A stretch of 7,457 nucleotides of DNA from DATJHM01 sp035493895 (GTDB lineage Bacteria > Chloroflexota > Ktedonobacteria > Ktedonobacterales > Ktedonobacteraceae), in NCBI GenBank assembly GCA_035493895.1, contig DATJHM010000087.1, positions 1 through 7,457 on the forward strand. Direction: 5' to 3'. The position numbers were made by a program, and so were the translations under genes. Shown one piece after another: positions 1 through 5,876 of this stretch. The notes under the pieces are model-generated. The model ran no database searches, was not told the DNA's origin, and saw nothing but the letters and a program-made list of their open reading frames with translations. The first letter of the stretch is position 1, and each line of letters begins with the position of its first letter.

Positions 1-27
1 CGCTTGTCTGCAATGTCACGTAAATAA
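1..27 (-). repeat. Inverted copy of the GCAGACAAGC repeat
   Basis: Read on the minus strand, this stretch gives CGTGACATTGCAGACAAGCG, which equals the end of one 58-bp unit and the start of the next in the array at 167-303. It faces the opposite way to that array, so the two copies bracket 28-166 with outward-facing cores, like terminal inverted repeats. It may continue beyond the left edge of the window. Confidence 0.75.
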
Positions 28-166
28 GCGTGAAGTGAGCGGCAATCATCCCCATCGTATGGGGCCTCTCGTCTCTGGAGCACCGTGAGCGGAACGAGTT
101 CGCAGGCACAGTTCCGTTCCTCTCCACCGTGCCACTACTGGGATCTACGTCGTCGTCGCCCCGGTC
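28..166. other. Non-coding spacer between inverted repeat copies
   Basis: I find no convincing gene here. The stretch contains a short perfect dyad, CCCCAT-cgt-ATGGGG at 50-64, and a looser one, GGAACG (91-96) with CGTTCC (115-120). The heptamer CACCGTG occurs twice. On the minus strand a frame stays open from about 130 to the left edge, but it ends in translated repeat sequence (LRDIADK) and looks like a by-product of the repeat. Confidence 0.5.
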
Positions 167-303
167 GCAGACAAGCAGCGACGCTACGGAATTGATCGGA
201 GATTCCCCTTATCTCCGTGACATTGCAGACAAGCGGCGACTCTACGGGATTAATCGGAGATCTTCCTTATCTCCGTGACATTGCAGACAAGCAGCGCCGC
301 TAC
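167..303 (+). repeat. 58-bp tandem repeat, about 2.4 copies, with hairpins
   Basis: Two full 58-bp units (167-224 and 225-282) and a partial third (283-303) each begin with GCAGACAAGC. Each full unit contains a perfect 7-bp stem, CGGAGAT/ATCTCCG, with a 7-base loop (197-217 and 255-275). The loops differ while the stems are identical. That fits selection on structure, or recent duplication with loop drift. The array ends only 11 bp past the acyltransferase stop codon, so on the minus strand it forms that gene's 3' flank. There is no T-run, so it is not a classical terminator. Related copies lie at 1-27, 2075-2098 and 4302-4363. Confidence 0.85.
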
Positions 304-314
304 AAGATAGAGAT

Positions 315-1679
315 TTAACGGGCGGCAGTATCTACCAAGCTTTGGGAGCGAGGTTGAATAGGATCTGACATGGCTCGTCGTCTCGTATTTTGTTGCAGGA
401 TCTGCTGGCGTAGTTTCTCGCTCAGGCGCATTCCCGGCTTCTCGATGAGAACAAAGAGAGTGAAACAGAAAACGATAGCAACCGTTAAGCCTATGAGCCA
501 GAACACACTTATCATCAGAGCAGGGTTCAGACGGCGTAAACTGGTGCCAAGGTTTGCAGCTAAAATCTGGATGAGCGGGCGATGCCAGATATACAGGCTG
601 AAGGAGATTAACCCTAACCAGCGCAACGGGGTCCAGGAAAACAGGCGCACAAGCCATCCATCTGGACGACCACAAAGCACAGCAGTCACCAGATAACCAT
701 AGCACAGGGCAAAGGAAAATTCGGTCAGCCAGGAAGAAGTTCGGAACTGGAGTATAGCAGGGACAAATGGCAAGGGATAGTACGGCAGGTTCGCGTAGGC
801 GAAAATCGCGATACAAGGGACCAGGAGCCAGGCAAGCAACCGCCGCATCCTCAGCAAGTAAAGGTCTTTTCTGGGCGAATTCGTAATGGAAAGATAGCCA
901 ACAGCAATCAACATCCCGACCGCAAACTCCTCCAGGAATTTGCCGTGGTCGCCATACACGAAGAAGAGCACGACGTTGAGGAGAGAACGTGGTATCAAAA
1001 ACGTCTGATCTGGATGATTGGCAAAATACGCCCCATAGTCCTCTGTCGCCAGGCCCCAGATAATCATGGCAAAGAGAGAGCCAATAAGTACCCATAATCG
1101 TTTCTCAGGGCGCACCAGACGGGTCAGCCCTAATATGGCGAGAGCGATCAGAGGCAAGACCAGATAATATTGAAACTCGACGGCGAGCGTCCAGTACGGG
1201 CCGTTAATGGAGCCGGAATTATTGTAGCCCATCGTGAAAGTGAGAAAAGGGAGCAGCTGTTTCCAATTATGGGGCTGTATGTAATACGGCTGCGTAAACA
1301 TGACCAGGATAAAGAGGGAAAAGAAATATCCGGGAAAGATGCGCAGAATGCGACGTACATAGTATATTTTCGGTTGCGGCCAGCTTTTTTCAAACAGGAG
1401 GGCCTGCGTATAAGGAAGGAAAAGCAAGAAGCCAGAGAGGATAAAAAAGAGAGTTACCCCTGTTCTTCCGGCCGAAAAAAGGGCCGAGATCCATTGGTTA
1501 TGACCATCCCCCCAGAGGCCCACATGATTGATATGGAGCTCGAAGACAAGCAAAAAGGCCAGGGCTCGGACACCATCCAGAGGGGCAATCGTTCCACCTG
1601 ACTTTTGATCATTGAGTTGCTGGGCAAGCCAGGAATGTACATTTCGGCGAAATAAGGATGCGTATTCTTTCAAACCCAT
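315..1679 (-). CDS. Acyltransferase-3 (OafA/YrhL-like) membrane acyltransferase
   Basis: This encodes a 454-residue integral membrane protein of the acyltransferase-3 family. These enzymes move acetyl or other acyl groups onto envelope sugars, antibiotics or lipids from inside the membrane. After a soluble lead of about 30 residues comes the family signature PLDGVRALAFLLVFELH: Arg38 and His49 form the conserved R-x10-H catalytic pair. Then follow GVTLFFILSGFLL, the YYVRRILRIFPGYF loop (Arg-rich, ends in Pro), WTLAVEFQYY around residue 165 (the usual W-S/T-L-x-V-E block) and a late ISFSLYIWHRPL. About ten hydrophobic segments are visible, and a basic, polar tail closes the protein. There is no good ribosome site before the ATG (only AGAAAG), and no alternative in-frame start lies upstream of the catalytic motif. 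It stands alone with no sugar-pathway genes nearby, so the acceptor is unknown. Confidence 0.93.
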   Translation of the reverse strand: MGLKEYASLFRRNVHSWLAQQLNDQKSGGTIAPLDGVRALAFLLVFELHINHVGLWGDGHNQWISALFSAGRTGVTLFFILSGFLLFLPYTQALLFEKSWPQPKIYYVRRILRIFPGYFFSLFILVMFTQPYYIQPHNWKQLLPFLTFTMGYNNSGSINGPYWTLAVEFQYYLVLPLIALAILGLTRLVRPEKRLWVLIGSLFAMIIWGLATEDYGAYFANHPDQTFLIPRSLLNVVLFFVYGDHGKFLEEFAVGMLIAVGYLSITNSPRKDLYLLRMRRLLAWLLVPCIAIFAYANLPYYPLPFVPAILQFRTSSWLTEFSFALCYGYLVTAVLCGRPDGWLVRLFSWTPLRWLGLISFSLYIWHRPLIQILAANLGTSLRRLNPALMISVFWLIGLTVAIVFCFTLFVLIEKPGMRLSEKLRQQILQQNTRRRAMSDPIQPRSQSLVDTAAR

Positions 1680-1797
1680 TATGGAAAAGCTTTCTATTTA
1701 TTCACAGTGTCCAGTAATTATGACACGTATTACGTACGCTGCTTCGCTATATGATGCTGGACAAGGGAAAGCAGTCCAATATACTGGCAACCAGAAC

Positions 1798-1837
1798 AAC
1801 GTAAAAGCGAGGTGTTATGTGCCACCCGTTTTACGTT
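1798..1837. repeat. Long bulged hairpin upstream of the acyltransferase gene
   Basis: The arms AACGTAAAA (1798-1806) and TTTTACGTT (1829-1837) are perfect 9-bp complements. Inside them GGTG (1811-1814) pairs with CACC (1823-1826), so with single-base bulges the stem reaches about 15 bp. It lies roughly 120-160 bp before the acyltransferase start. It has no T-run on either strand, so a regulatory or repeat role fits better than a terminator. Confidence 0.6.
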
Positions 1838-2074
1838 TATTGTATGCTTTTATCCAGTAATTAAAAGTAGGAGTATCAAATGCAGATCTGATCGCAGGAA
1901 CTTACCTTCTCAAACCTGATACTTTCAGGCTTCACCTTGTCTTGCAAAACAGGTAAAAAGAGCAAAATCTCATATACAAAAATGTTTTTCAAACTGCACA
2001 ATGCAGGTATTATATTCAAAATTGCCGGTATTTGAACAGGTAGAAGGACAAATGGGCTATCAGAGAGTAAACCA

Positions 2075-2098
2075 GTAGAGGCGCGGCTTGTCTGCAAT
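2075..2098 (-). repeat. Dispersed GCAGACAAGC repeat copy
   Basis: On the minus strand this reads ATTGCAGACAAGC followed by CGCGCCTCTAC. It matches the copy at 4338-4358 at all but one position over the 21 bases that start at the core, and it is close to the units at 167-303. It abuts the in-frame fragment that starts at 2102. Confidence 0.75.
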
Positions 2099-2101
2099 AC
2101 G

Positions 2102-2248
2102 GGCCGTGATATTGGTGGGTGGCAGGGACGCATCAGTGCCATTCTTGACGAGTCAGAGATCCTGACGATCCGATGGGATCGTCTCACGCTGAGGAGCATA
2201 CCGCTAGATCTTATTGTCTGGAGTCAATGTGCCCCTACCCACGGATTG
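2102..2248 (+). pseudogene. Possible remnant of a small unknown gene
   Basis: The plus strand here reads as coherent protein: GRDIGGWQGRI, then an acidic turn, then LTIRWDRLTLRSIP, and WSQC before the similarity fades near 2248. The pattern, with alternating hydrophobic residues and a GGWQGRI turn, suggests a small SH3-like beta barrel. It resembles hypothetical proteins I recall with an I-x-W-D-S-x-T-L-x-x-M-P motif, though I cannot name the family. The frame is open from 2036 but has no ATG, GTG or TTG before the motif, and the fragment starts four bases past the repeat at 2075-2098. I read it as the 3' part of a gene cut off by the repeat or by a rearrangement there. It could also be a chance frame. 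Confidence 0.35.
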
Positions 2249-2271
2249 TGCAACCCGTGGGAGGATAGGGC
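2231..2271. repeat. Hairpin downstream of the LLM oxidoreductase gene
   Basis: CCCACGG (2238-2244) and CCGTGGG (2255-2261) form a perfect 7-bp stem over a 10-base loop. The outer GCCCCTA (2231-2237) and TAGGGC (2266-2271) extend it with one bulged C and an asymmetric internal loop. It lies 40 bp past the oxidoreductase stop. With no T-run after it on the minus strand it is at best an imperfect terminator; it may be another dispersed palindromic repeat. Confidence 0.6.
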
Positions 2272-2310
2272 GACAAAAAGCTCTTGCTATCCAGGGGTCC
2301 CAGACGAACT

Positions 2311-3174
2311 TTACACGGATGCAATCATCTCTGCGATACGATCAATTTGTTCTAACTCAGTACTCCAGGTGAATAATACTGCCTCATCAGCACCCGTTTG
2401 TTCAACCGCTTTCAGCAAGTCACGGAGTTGCCGCTCCGTGGTAATCAGGGTAGATGCTTTATATTCATCAAACGGTGGTGTTACACGGTAGTAGGCCCGA
2501 ACGTTGTTGGCCCCCTGTCCAACCTGCTTTGTCTCAAAAGCAACGTCAATCTGGGCAATCAGGCGTGGCTTGCCAGGCCTCTGCGCTTCCTGCCAGCCTT
2601 GCTCAACCAGGCGGAAAAACCCATCAATCTGGGCAGCGTCATTGAGGGAAGAAACAAAACCGTCAGCATAGCGAGCAACCCGTCCGATAGCCTTTGGGGT
2701 CACCCCACCCAGGATCAGTTCCGGCCCGGCAGACTGTACCGGGCGAGGGCCTATGGGATCGATGGCCTCACCCAATTTCTGACCGGACCAGATCTGTTTC
2801 ATCTGCGTTATCTGCTGTTCCAATCGTTTGCCACGGCCTTTGTAGGGAGCATCCGTCGCGAGAAAATCGTCCTCCCTTGCACCGACGCCAAGCCCAAGCG
2901 TCAAACGTCCCTTCGAAAGGACATCGATCGAAGCGGCTTCTTTCGCGAGCAGCGTCGCATTGCGTAGTGGAGCCAGTAAGATTTCTGTCATCAGGCGCAC
3001 ACGGCTCGTCAGAGCAGCCGCAACCGCCAGGAAAACCAAGGGATCATAATTTGAATACACCACGCGATCAAGGACGCTGAGCGTCGAGTAGGGCCCTTCA
3101 TCCACACGTTTTACCCATGCAAACAAGTCGTCTGGCGATGTGAGGTCAGTAGGAATGCTTATACCTATCTTCAT
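2311..3174 (-). CDS. LLM-class (luciferase-like) oxidoreductase
   Basis: This 287-residue protein belongs to the bacterial luciferase-like monooxygenase superfamily, TIM-barrel enzymes that use FMN or coenzyme F420. Visible hallmarks are the first strand MKIGISIP; DRVVYSNYDPLVFLAVAA (about 36-53), which begins the core; and TSRVRLMTEILLAPLRNATLLAKEAASID, ending before the cofactor-site strand KGRLTLGLGVGARED (88-102). After these come the RLEQQITQMKQIW helix, GPELILGG (150-157) and the RVARYADGF helix (165-173). The length is close to the usual 280-350. AGGAG stands 10 bases before the ATG and supports this start. The gene lies 236 bp downstream of the AraC-family gene on the same strand, so it may be a target of that regulator. 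Substrate and cofactor (FMN or F420) cannot be read from the sequence. Confidence 0.9.
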   Translation of the reverse strand: MKIGISIPTDLTSPDDLFAWVKRVDEGPYSTLSVLDRVVYSNYDPLVFLAVAAALTSRVRLMTEILLAPLRNATLLAKEAASIDVLSKGRLTLGLGVGAREDDFLATDAPYKGRGKRLEQQITQMKQIWSGQKLGEAIDPIGPRPVQSAGPELILGGVTPKAIGRVARYADGFVSSLNDAAQIDGFFRLVEQGWQEAQRPGKPRLIAQIDVAFETKQVGQGANNVRAYYRVTPPFDEYKASTLITTERQLRDLLKAVEQTGADEAVLFTWSTELEQIDRIAEMIASV

Positions 3175-3410
3175 GATATATTTTCTCCTGATATCTTTGC
3201 CAGCAAGTCAATCTTCTGCCTCCCAGGCTCTTCCGTGCTTTCGCTTTGCATGTCAGGGCTCTTTCTCACCAGCCCACAGCGAGCAGAACCGGCTCCAACA
3301 GAAGATCAGCGGCTATCATTTTTCCTTTTTTGATCCGTTTATTCAGAGCCAGAGGACACGCCTTTGCCTGCTCTGTATTGCTCCATGATAGCCCCCGGGA
3401 GGGAGATTGA

Positions 3411-4286
3411 CTAGAACAATCTTGCGGTTTTGCGGTAGCTTCCTGGGAGCACCAGGTTATACTGCTTAAATTGCCGGGTGAAGTGTGATTGATCAGAGAA
3501 ACCGGTTTCCTGGGCCACATAGCCGACATCGAAGCCCTGGGCCAGTAATGTCTTGGCATGTGCCAGGCGCAACTGGGTCTGGTAGGCATGGGGAGGCAAG
3601 CCAACTTCCTGGCGGAAGACACGAGCGAGATGAAAGGGACTCATGTTGACCACCCCGGCCAGTTCTTGCAGCGCCACCTCCTGGGCGTAGTGCGCTTGCA
3701 GATACTCCTTTGCCCGCTTGACAGTCGGGTGCTCCCAACCCAACCGAGGAAGTGCTCCGGCCTCTTCGGTATGCAGAAGCAACAACGGGGCAAACAGGTG
3801 CAACAGCGTCTCCTCCTGTTGCAGACGAGAAGCCGGAGCCTGCGATCCCCTTGCCAGGTCATGCATAGCCTGACTCAAAGACGGATCAAAAAGACCATGG
3901 CTGGGAAAATGGGGCAAGGACAGCTCCCTTTGGAACTGCTCGGAGGCGAACTGTTGCAGCCAGGCAGGATCAATAAAGAGACAGTGAAAGGTGGCGTCTT
4001 TGTGCTCGTAGCTCAAGGTTTCTCCAGGCTCGATCACATAGAATGTCTCATTGACGACCTGATCATGAATGTTTCGATACCGGTAGTGTCCTATACTTGA
4101 CTGGATGCAGACCAGCCGATACTCCTGAGCCAAATGCTGGCGAGAGGGGATAGAGACGGCAACTCCCTGGAGGAGTTCAAGCGGCTTGATCTGCCAGGGT
4201 CGCCACACCGTGACACTGCCTTTGACTGCCTCATGCCCTGCTCTGGCTTCGAGAGGTCTCTGTTCCTTTTCACGCAAGGGCTTCAT
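3411..4286 (-). CDS. AraC-family transcriptional regulator
   Basis: This 291-residue regulator has an N-terminal cupin-like effector domain (about 30-170, including ETFYVIEPGETLSYEHKDATFHCLFID) and a C-terminal double helix-turn-helix (about 186-288). The first HTH is ALQELAGVVNMSPFHLARVF. The second contains the family signature VAQETGFSDQSHFTRQFK, whose recognition helix contacts DNA. I start the protein at 4286, where AAAGGA precedes ATG by 6 bases. An upstream in-frame ATG at 4373 would add 29 residues that are only translated GCAGACAAGC repeat. The gene follows the CatE-like gene by 102 bp on the same strand and precedes the LLM gene, so either could be its target. The effector is unknown; the cupin domain suggests a small organic ligand. 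Confidence 0.93.
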   Translation of the reverse strand: MKPLREKEQRPLEARAGHEAVKGSVTVWRPWQIKPLELLQGVAVSIPSRQHLAQEYRLVCIQSSIGHYRYRNIHDQVVNETFYVIEPGETLSYEHKDATFHCLFIDPAWLQQFASEQFQRELSLPHFPSHGLFDPSLSQAMHDLARGSQAPASRLQQEETLLHLFAPLLLLHTEEAGALPRLGWEHPTVKRAKEYLQAHYAQEVALQELAGVVNMSPFHLARVFRQEVGLPPHAYQTQLRLAHAKTLLAQGFDVGYVAQETGFSDQSHFTRQFKQYNLVLPGSYRKTARLF

Positions 4287-4292
4287 AGGAAT

Positions 4293-4298
4293 TCCTTT
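4293..4298 (-). promoter_or_regulatory. Ribosome binding site fixing the AraC-family start
   Basis: AAAGGA on the minus strand lies 6 bases before the ATG at 4284-4286. The alternative in-frame ATG at 4371-4373 has no comparable site and would translate a palindromic repeat, so the shorter protein is preferred. Confidence 0.75.
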
Positions 4299-4301
4299 CT
4301 T

Positions 4302-4363
4302 CGTGACATTGCGGCTTGTCTGCATCTGGGAACTCTTGCAGACAAGCCACGCCTCTACGGGAT
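4302..4363. repeat. GCAGACAAGC repeat as an 11-bp inverted pair
   Basis: GGCTTGTCTGC (4313-4323) and GCAGACAAGCC (4338-4348) are perfect inverted copies around a 14-base spacer. The left flank CGTGACATTGC (4303-4312) and the right flank CGCCTCTACGGGAT match the unit ends of the array at 167-303, so this is a compact palindromic member of the same family. It fills the gap between the CatE-like stop and the AraC-family start. A transcript crossing it could fold into a hairpin that may partly uncouple the two genes. Confidence 0.8.
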
Positions 4364-4388
4364 ACATGTGCAATATTTGTCGGCCAGA

Positions 4389-5264
4389 TTATGCGATACG
4401 GATGAGAATCTGGTTTTGCCAGGGATCGGCGACGTTGAGGCCATTGCTCAATTCCTGGTAGGGAACGTTGCGTGCAGTCAGGCGCGCTTGAATGGGCTCC
4501 AGGGCGGCACGATCGGGAACGAGAATCTCGTAGACCTGGAGACCGGCAGTATGCTGAGACGCCTGTCCCGCCCCCTGCGATTCCCAGCTATTCAGGCCAA
4601 CGTGATGATGATAGCCACCGGCACTGACAAACAAAGCGCCATGCATTTGTTGCACAACGTCAAAGCCAAGAGTTGTATGATAGAAATCTCTGGCAAGCGC
4701 AACATCGCCGACGCGCAAATGAATGTGACCAACCGTCGTACCGGCAGGCATAGATTCCCATGGTTGTCCACTCTGTCTGGCTTCGGCGATGAGTCCCCGG
4801 ACATCTACAGGGCCAACCCCCATTTTCACCAGGCCATCCTGCCAGGTCCATCCCGCCCGCGGTCGGTCGCGATAGACCTCCAGCCCATTCTCATCAGGAT
4901 CAGAGAGATACAGTGCCTCGCTGACAATATGATCGCCCTGGCCGATCTCCAGGCCAGCTTCGGCGATACGGAGCAGGAAACGCCCGAGATCCGTGCGGCT
5001 CGGCAGCAAAATGGCGACATGATAGAGGCCAGATGAGCTGCGAGGCTGCGAGGGGATACCTGCCACTTCCAGCAAGCGCAAGAGAGCAGTCCCATCCTGC
5101 GCACCGAGCAGAGCCGTGCCAGGAGTTTGTTCTTGCAGTTGAAAGCCCAGGATATCGACATAATACGCAAGCGAACGTACCAGTTGAGCAACGCGTAACG
5201 TCACCAGGCCAATATGCGTGGCAGGATGAATTGATTTCGGAGTCACCGAAGTGAGTTGTTCCAT
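4389..5264 (-). CDS. CatE-like VOC dioxygenase (two-module extradiol type)
   Basis: This 291-residue protein of the vicinal oxygen chelate superfamily most resembles Bacillus CatE/YfiE, a catechol 2,3-dioxygenase that cleaves the ring next to the diol using Fe(II). Two tandem modules are evident. Module 1 (about 15-135) has THIGLVTLRV, the GLYHVAILLPSR strand and SEALYLSDPDENGLEVYRDRP, giving candidate ligands His17, His82 and Glu129. Module 2 (about 178-291) has GHIHLRVGD, LFVSAGGYHHHVGLN and LQVYEILVP, giving candidates His180 or His182, His219-221 and Glu246. Length and motif order fit CatE. The ribosome site is weak (AGAGAAGA). A perfect 9-bp dyad lies 27-53 bp upstream. The AraC-family gene follows on the same strand and may control it. 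A glyoxalase-like or fosfomycin-resistance role is less likely, because those proteins usually have one module. Confidence 0.88.
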   Translation of the reverse strand: MEQLTSVTPKSIHPATHIGLVTLRVAQLVRSLAYYVDILGFQLQEQTPGTALLGAQDGTALLRLLEVAGIPSQPRSSSGLYHVAILLPSRTDLGRFLLRIAEAGLEIGQGDHIVSEALYLSDPDENGLEVYRDRPRAGWTWQDGLVKMGVGPVDVRGLIAEARQSGQPWESMPAGTTVGHIHLRVGDVALARDFYHTTLGFDVVQQMHGALFVSAGGYHHHVGLNSWESQGAGQASQHTAGLQVYEILVPDRAALEPIQARLTARNVPYQELSNGLNVADPWQNQILIRIA

Positions 5265-5290
5265 GAGTCTTCTCTTTTCTTGTATATGCG

Positions 5291-5317
5291 CCTATCTGCC
5301 AGCATGGTGCAGATAGG
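5291..5317 (-). promoter_or_regulatory. Perfect 9-bp dyad in the leader of the CatE-like gene
   Basis: CCTATCTGC (5291-5299) and GCAGATAGG (5309-5317) are exact inverted repeats around 9 bases. The dyad lies 26 bp upstream of the ATG, close to where the transcript would begin or inside its leader. A dyad this perfect and this close suggests an operator for a dimeric repressor or a leader hairpin. I found no convincing promoter on the minus strand to tell which. Confidence 0.55.
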
Positions 5318-5492
5318 AATGAGAGAAAGGGGCAGTCATCGCAAAAAGCAGATAACTAGCGCGATCGTGTTACGCAATACATCACTGTTCTCATCAGTTA
5401 CTAACGATTTACGCACACAAAATCATTCCATAAAGAGTATGATAAGCCAGAGATTTCTTTTTCTCAAGAGTTCAAGCACCTCTATACTCCCC

Positions 5493-5520
5493 TTGACAAG
5501 CCTTTCCTCAATAGTATATT
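5493..5520 (+). promoter_or_regulatory. Sigma70-type promoter for the HMA chaperone gene
   Basis: A consensus -35 TTGACA (5493-5498) is followed after 16 bases by the -10 TATATT (5515-5520), placing the transcript start near 5527. The CsoR-like operator begins right there. The leader to the ATG at 5608 would be about 80 bases. Confidence 0.7.
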
Positions 5521-5530
5521 CTGCCTATAT

Positions 5531-5553
5531 ACCCATCCCCACGGGGTATGGGT
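5531..5553 (+). promoter_or_regulatory. CsoR-type operator overlapping the transcript start
   Basis: ACCCATCCCC (5531-5540) and GGGGTATGGGT (5543-5553) form an inverted repeat with one extra T in the right arm. Known CsoR sites share this G/C-tract design, and the right half ACGGGGTATGG is very close to what I recall of the Bacillus subtilis copZA operator. It sits just past the -10, where a bound repressor would block transcription until Cu(I) releases it. The related RcnR/InrS Ni/Co sensors use similar sites, so the metal is not certain. No csoR gene is in the window. Confidence 0.65.
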
Positions 5554-5607
5554 TATTATGCCTAGAAAAGGGCAGAAAGCAAGAATTCAAGCAGAAGGAA
5601 GAGAGAG

Positions 5608-5865
5608 ATGTCAGATACACAAACGACAATATTGAATATTCCGGGCATGCACTGTGAGGATTGTGTGCGAAAAATTACAAAAGTAGTCAATGCCACACAT
5701 GGTATCCAAACAGTACAGATAGATCTGGGAACAAAGACTGTGCAACTTGTCTATGATCCGGAGGAGCTGCTCATCGCAGAATTCGAAGCCAAGCTGGCAG
5801 AAAACGGTTATCCGGCTACCAAACAGCCGCTTCCACGTCCAGGGCGAGCACTCCCGCTTCATTGA
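5608..5865 (+). CDS. CopZ-like HMA-domain metallochaperone
   Basis: This small cytoplasmic protein of 85 residues is a single heavy-metal-associated domain with the ferredoxin-like beta-alpha-beta-beta-alpha-beta order. The binding loop GMHCEDC (13-19) supplies Cys16 and Cys19, the pair that holds Cu(I) in CopZ proteins. Next come helix 1 (CVRKITKVVNATHG), strands IQTVQIDLGTKTVQLVYDP, helix 2 (IAEFEAKLAENG) and the closing YPA. CopZ is usually 68-73 residues; this one has a proline- and arginine-rich tail of about 15. AAGGA lies 8 bases before the ATG. The CsoR-like operator supports copper. A CopA-type ATPase normally accompanies CopZ but is absent here, and a CDF gene follows under its own promoter. 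A Zn, Ni or Hg role is possible. Confidence 0.9.
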   Translation: MSDTQTTILNIPGMHCEDCVRKITKVVNATHGIQTVQIDLGTKTVQLVYDPEELLIAEFEAKLAENGYPATKQPLPRPGRALPLH

Positions 5866-5876
5866 TTAGGAGAAAT

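Larger units (their letters stand above)
1680..2310. other. 631-bp region without an intact gene
   Basis: The gap lies upstream of the minus-strand acyltransferase and downstream of the minus-strand oxidoreductase. It holds a bulged hairpin (1798-1837), an 11-bp direct repeat TCCAGTAATTA (1710-1720 and 1853-1863), a dispersed repeat copy (2075-2098), a startless gene-like fragment (2102-2248) and a second hairpin (2231-2271). The acyltransferase promoter should be in 1680-1900, but I could not pick out a convincing -35/-10 pair. A minus-strand open frame at 1876-2199 reads like a shadow of the repeat and the fragment. Confidence 0.6.

Noticed and set aside
167..303. CRISPR array
   Set aside because: Units are directly adjacent 58-bp copies with no unique spacers between short repeats, and no cas gene is nearby.
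250..1095. Minus-strand open frame of 281 codons overlapping the acyltransferase gene
   Set aside because: It lies in another frame of a well-supported membrane protein gene, is rich in Cys, Trp and Pro without motifs, and runs into the 58-bp repeat.
1876..2199. Minus-strand open frame of 107 codons in the gap
   Set aside because: Composition is unlike a real protein, it crosses the dispersed repeat and opposes the more protein-like plus-strand fragment, and no good ribosome site precedes it.
3266..3622. Minus-strand frame ending in a hydrophobic stretch after the AraC-family gene, with an internal AAAGGA-like site near 3327
   Set aside because: Most of it is a shadow of the AraC-family gene. 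The remaining 17-residue peptide MIAADLLLEPVLLAVGW has no support beyond the weak ribosome site.
4134..5036. Plus-strand open frame of 300 codons opposite the CatE-like and AraC-family genes
   Set aside because: It is antisense to two genes with clear family motifs and shows no motif of its own.
5303..5305. Upstream ATG inside the dyad before the CatE-like gene, opening a short overlapping frame
   Set aside because: No Shine-Dalgarno sequence precedes it, and the peptide is short and in a different frame from the main gene.
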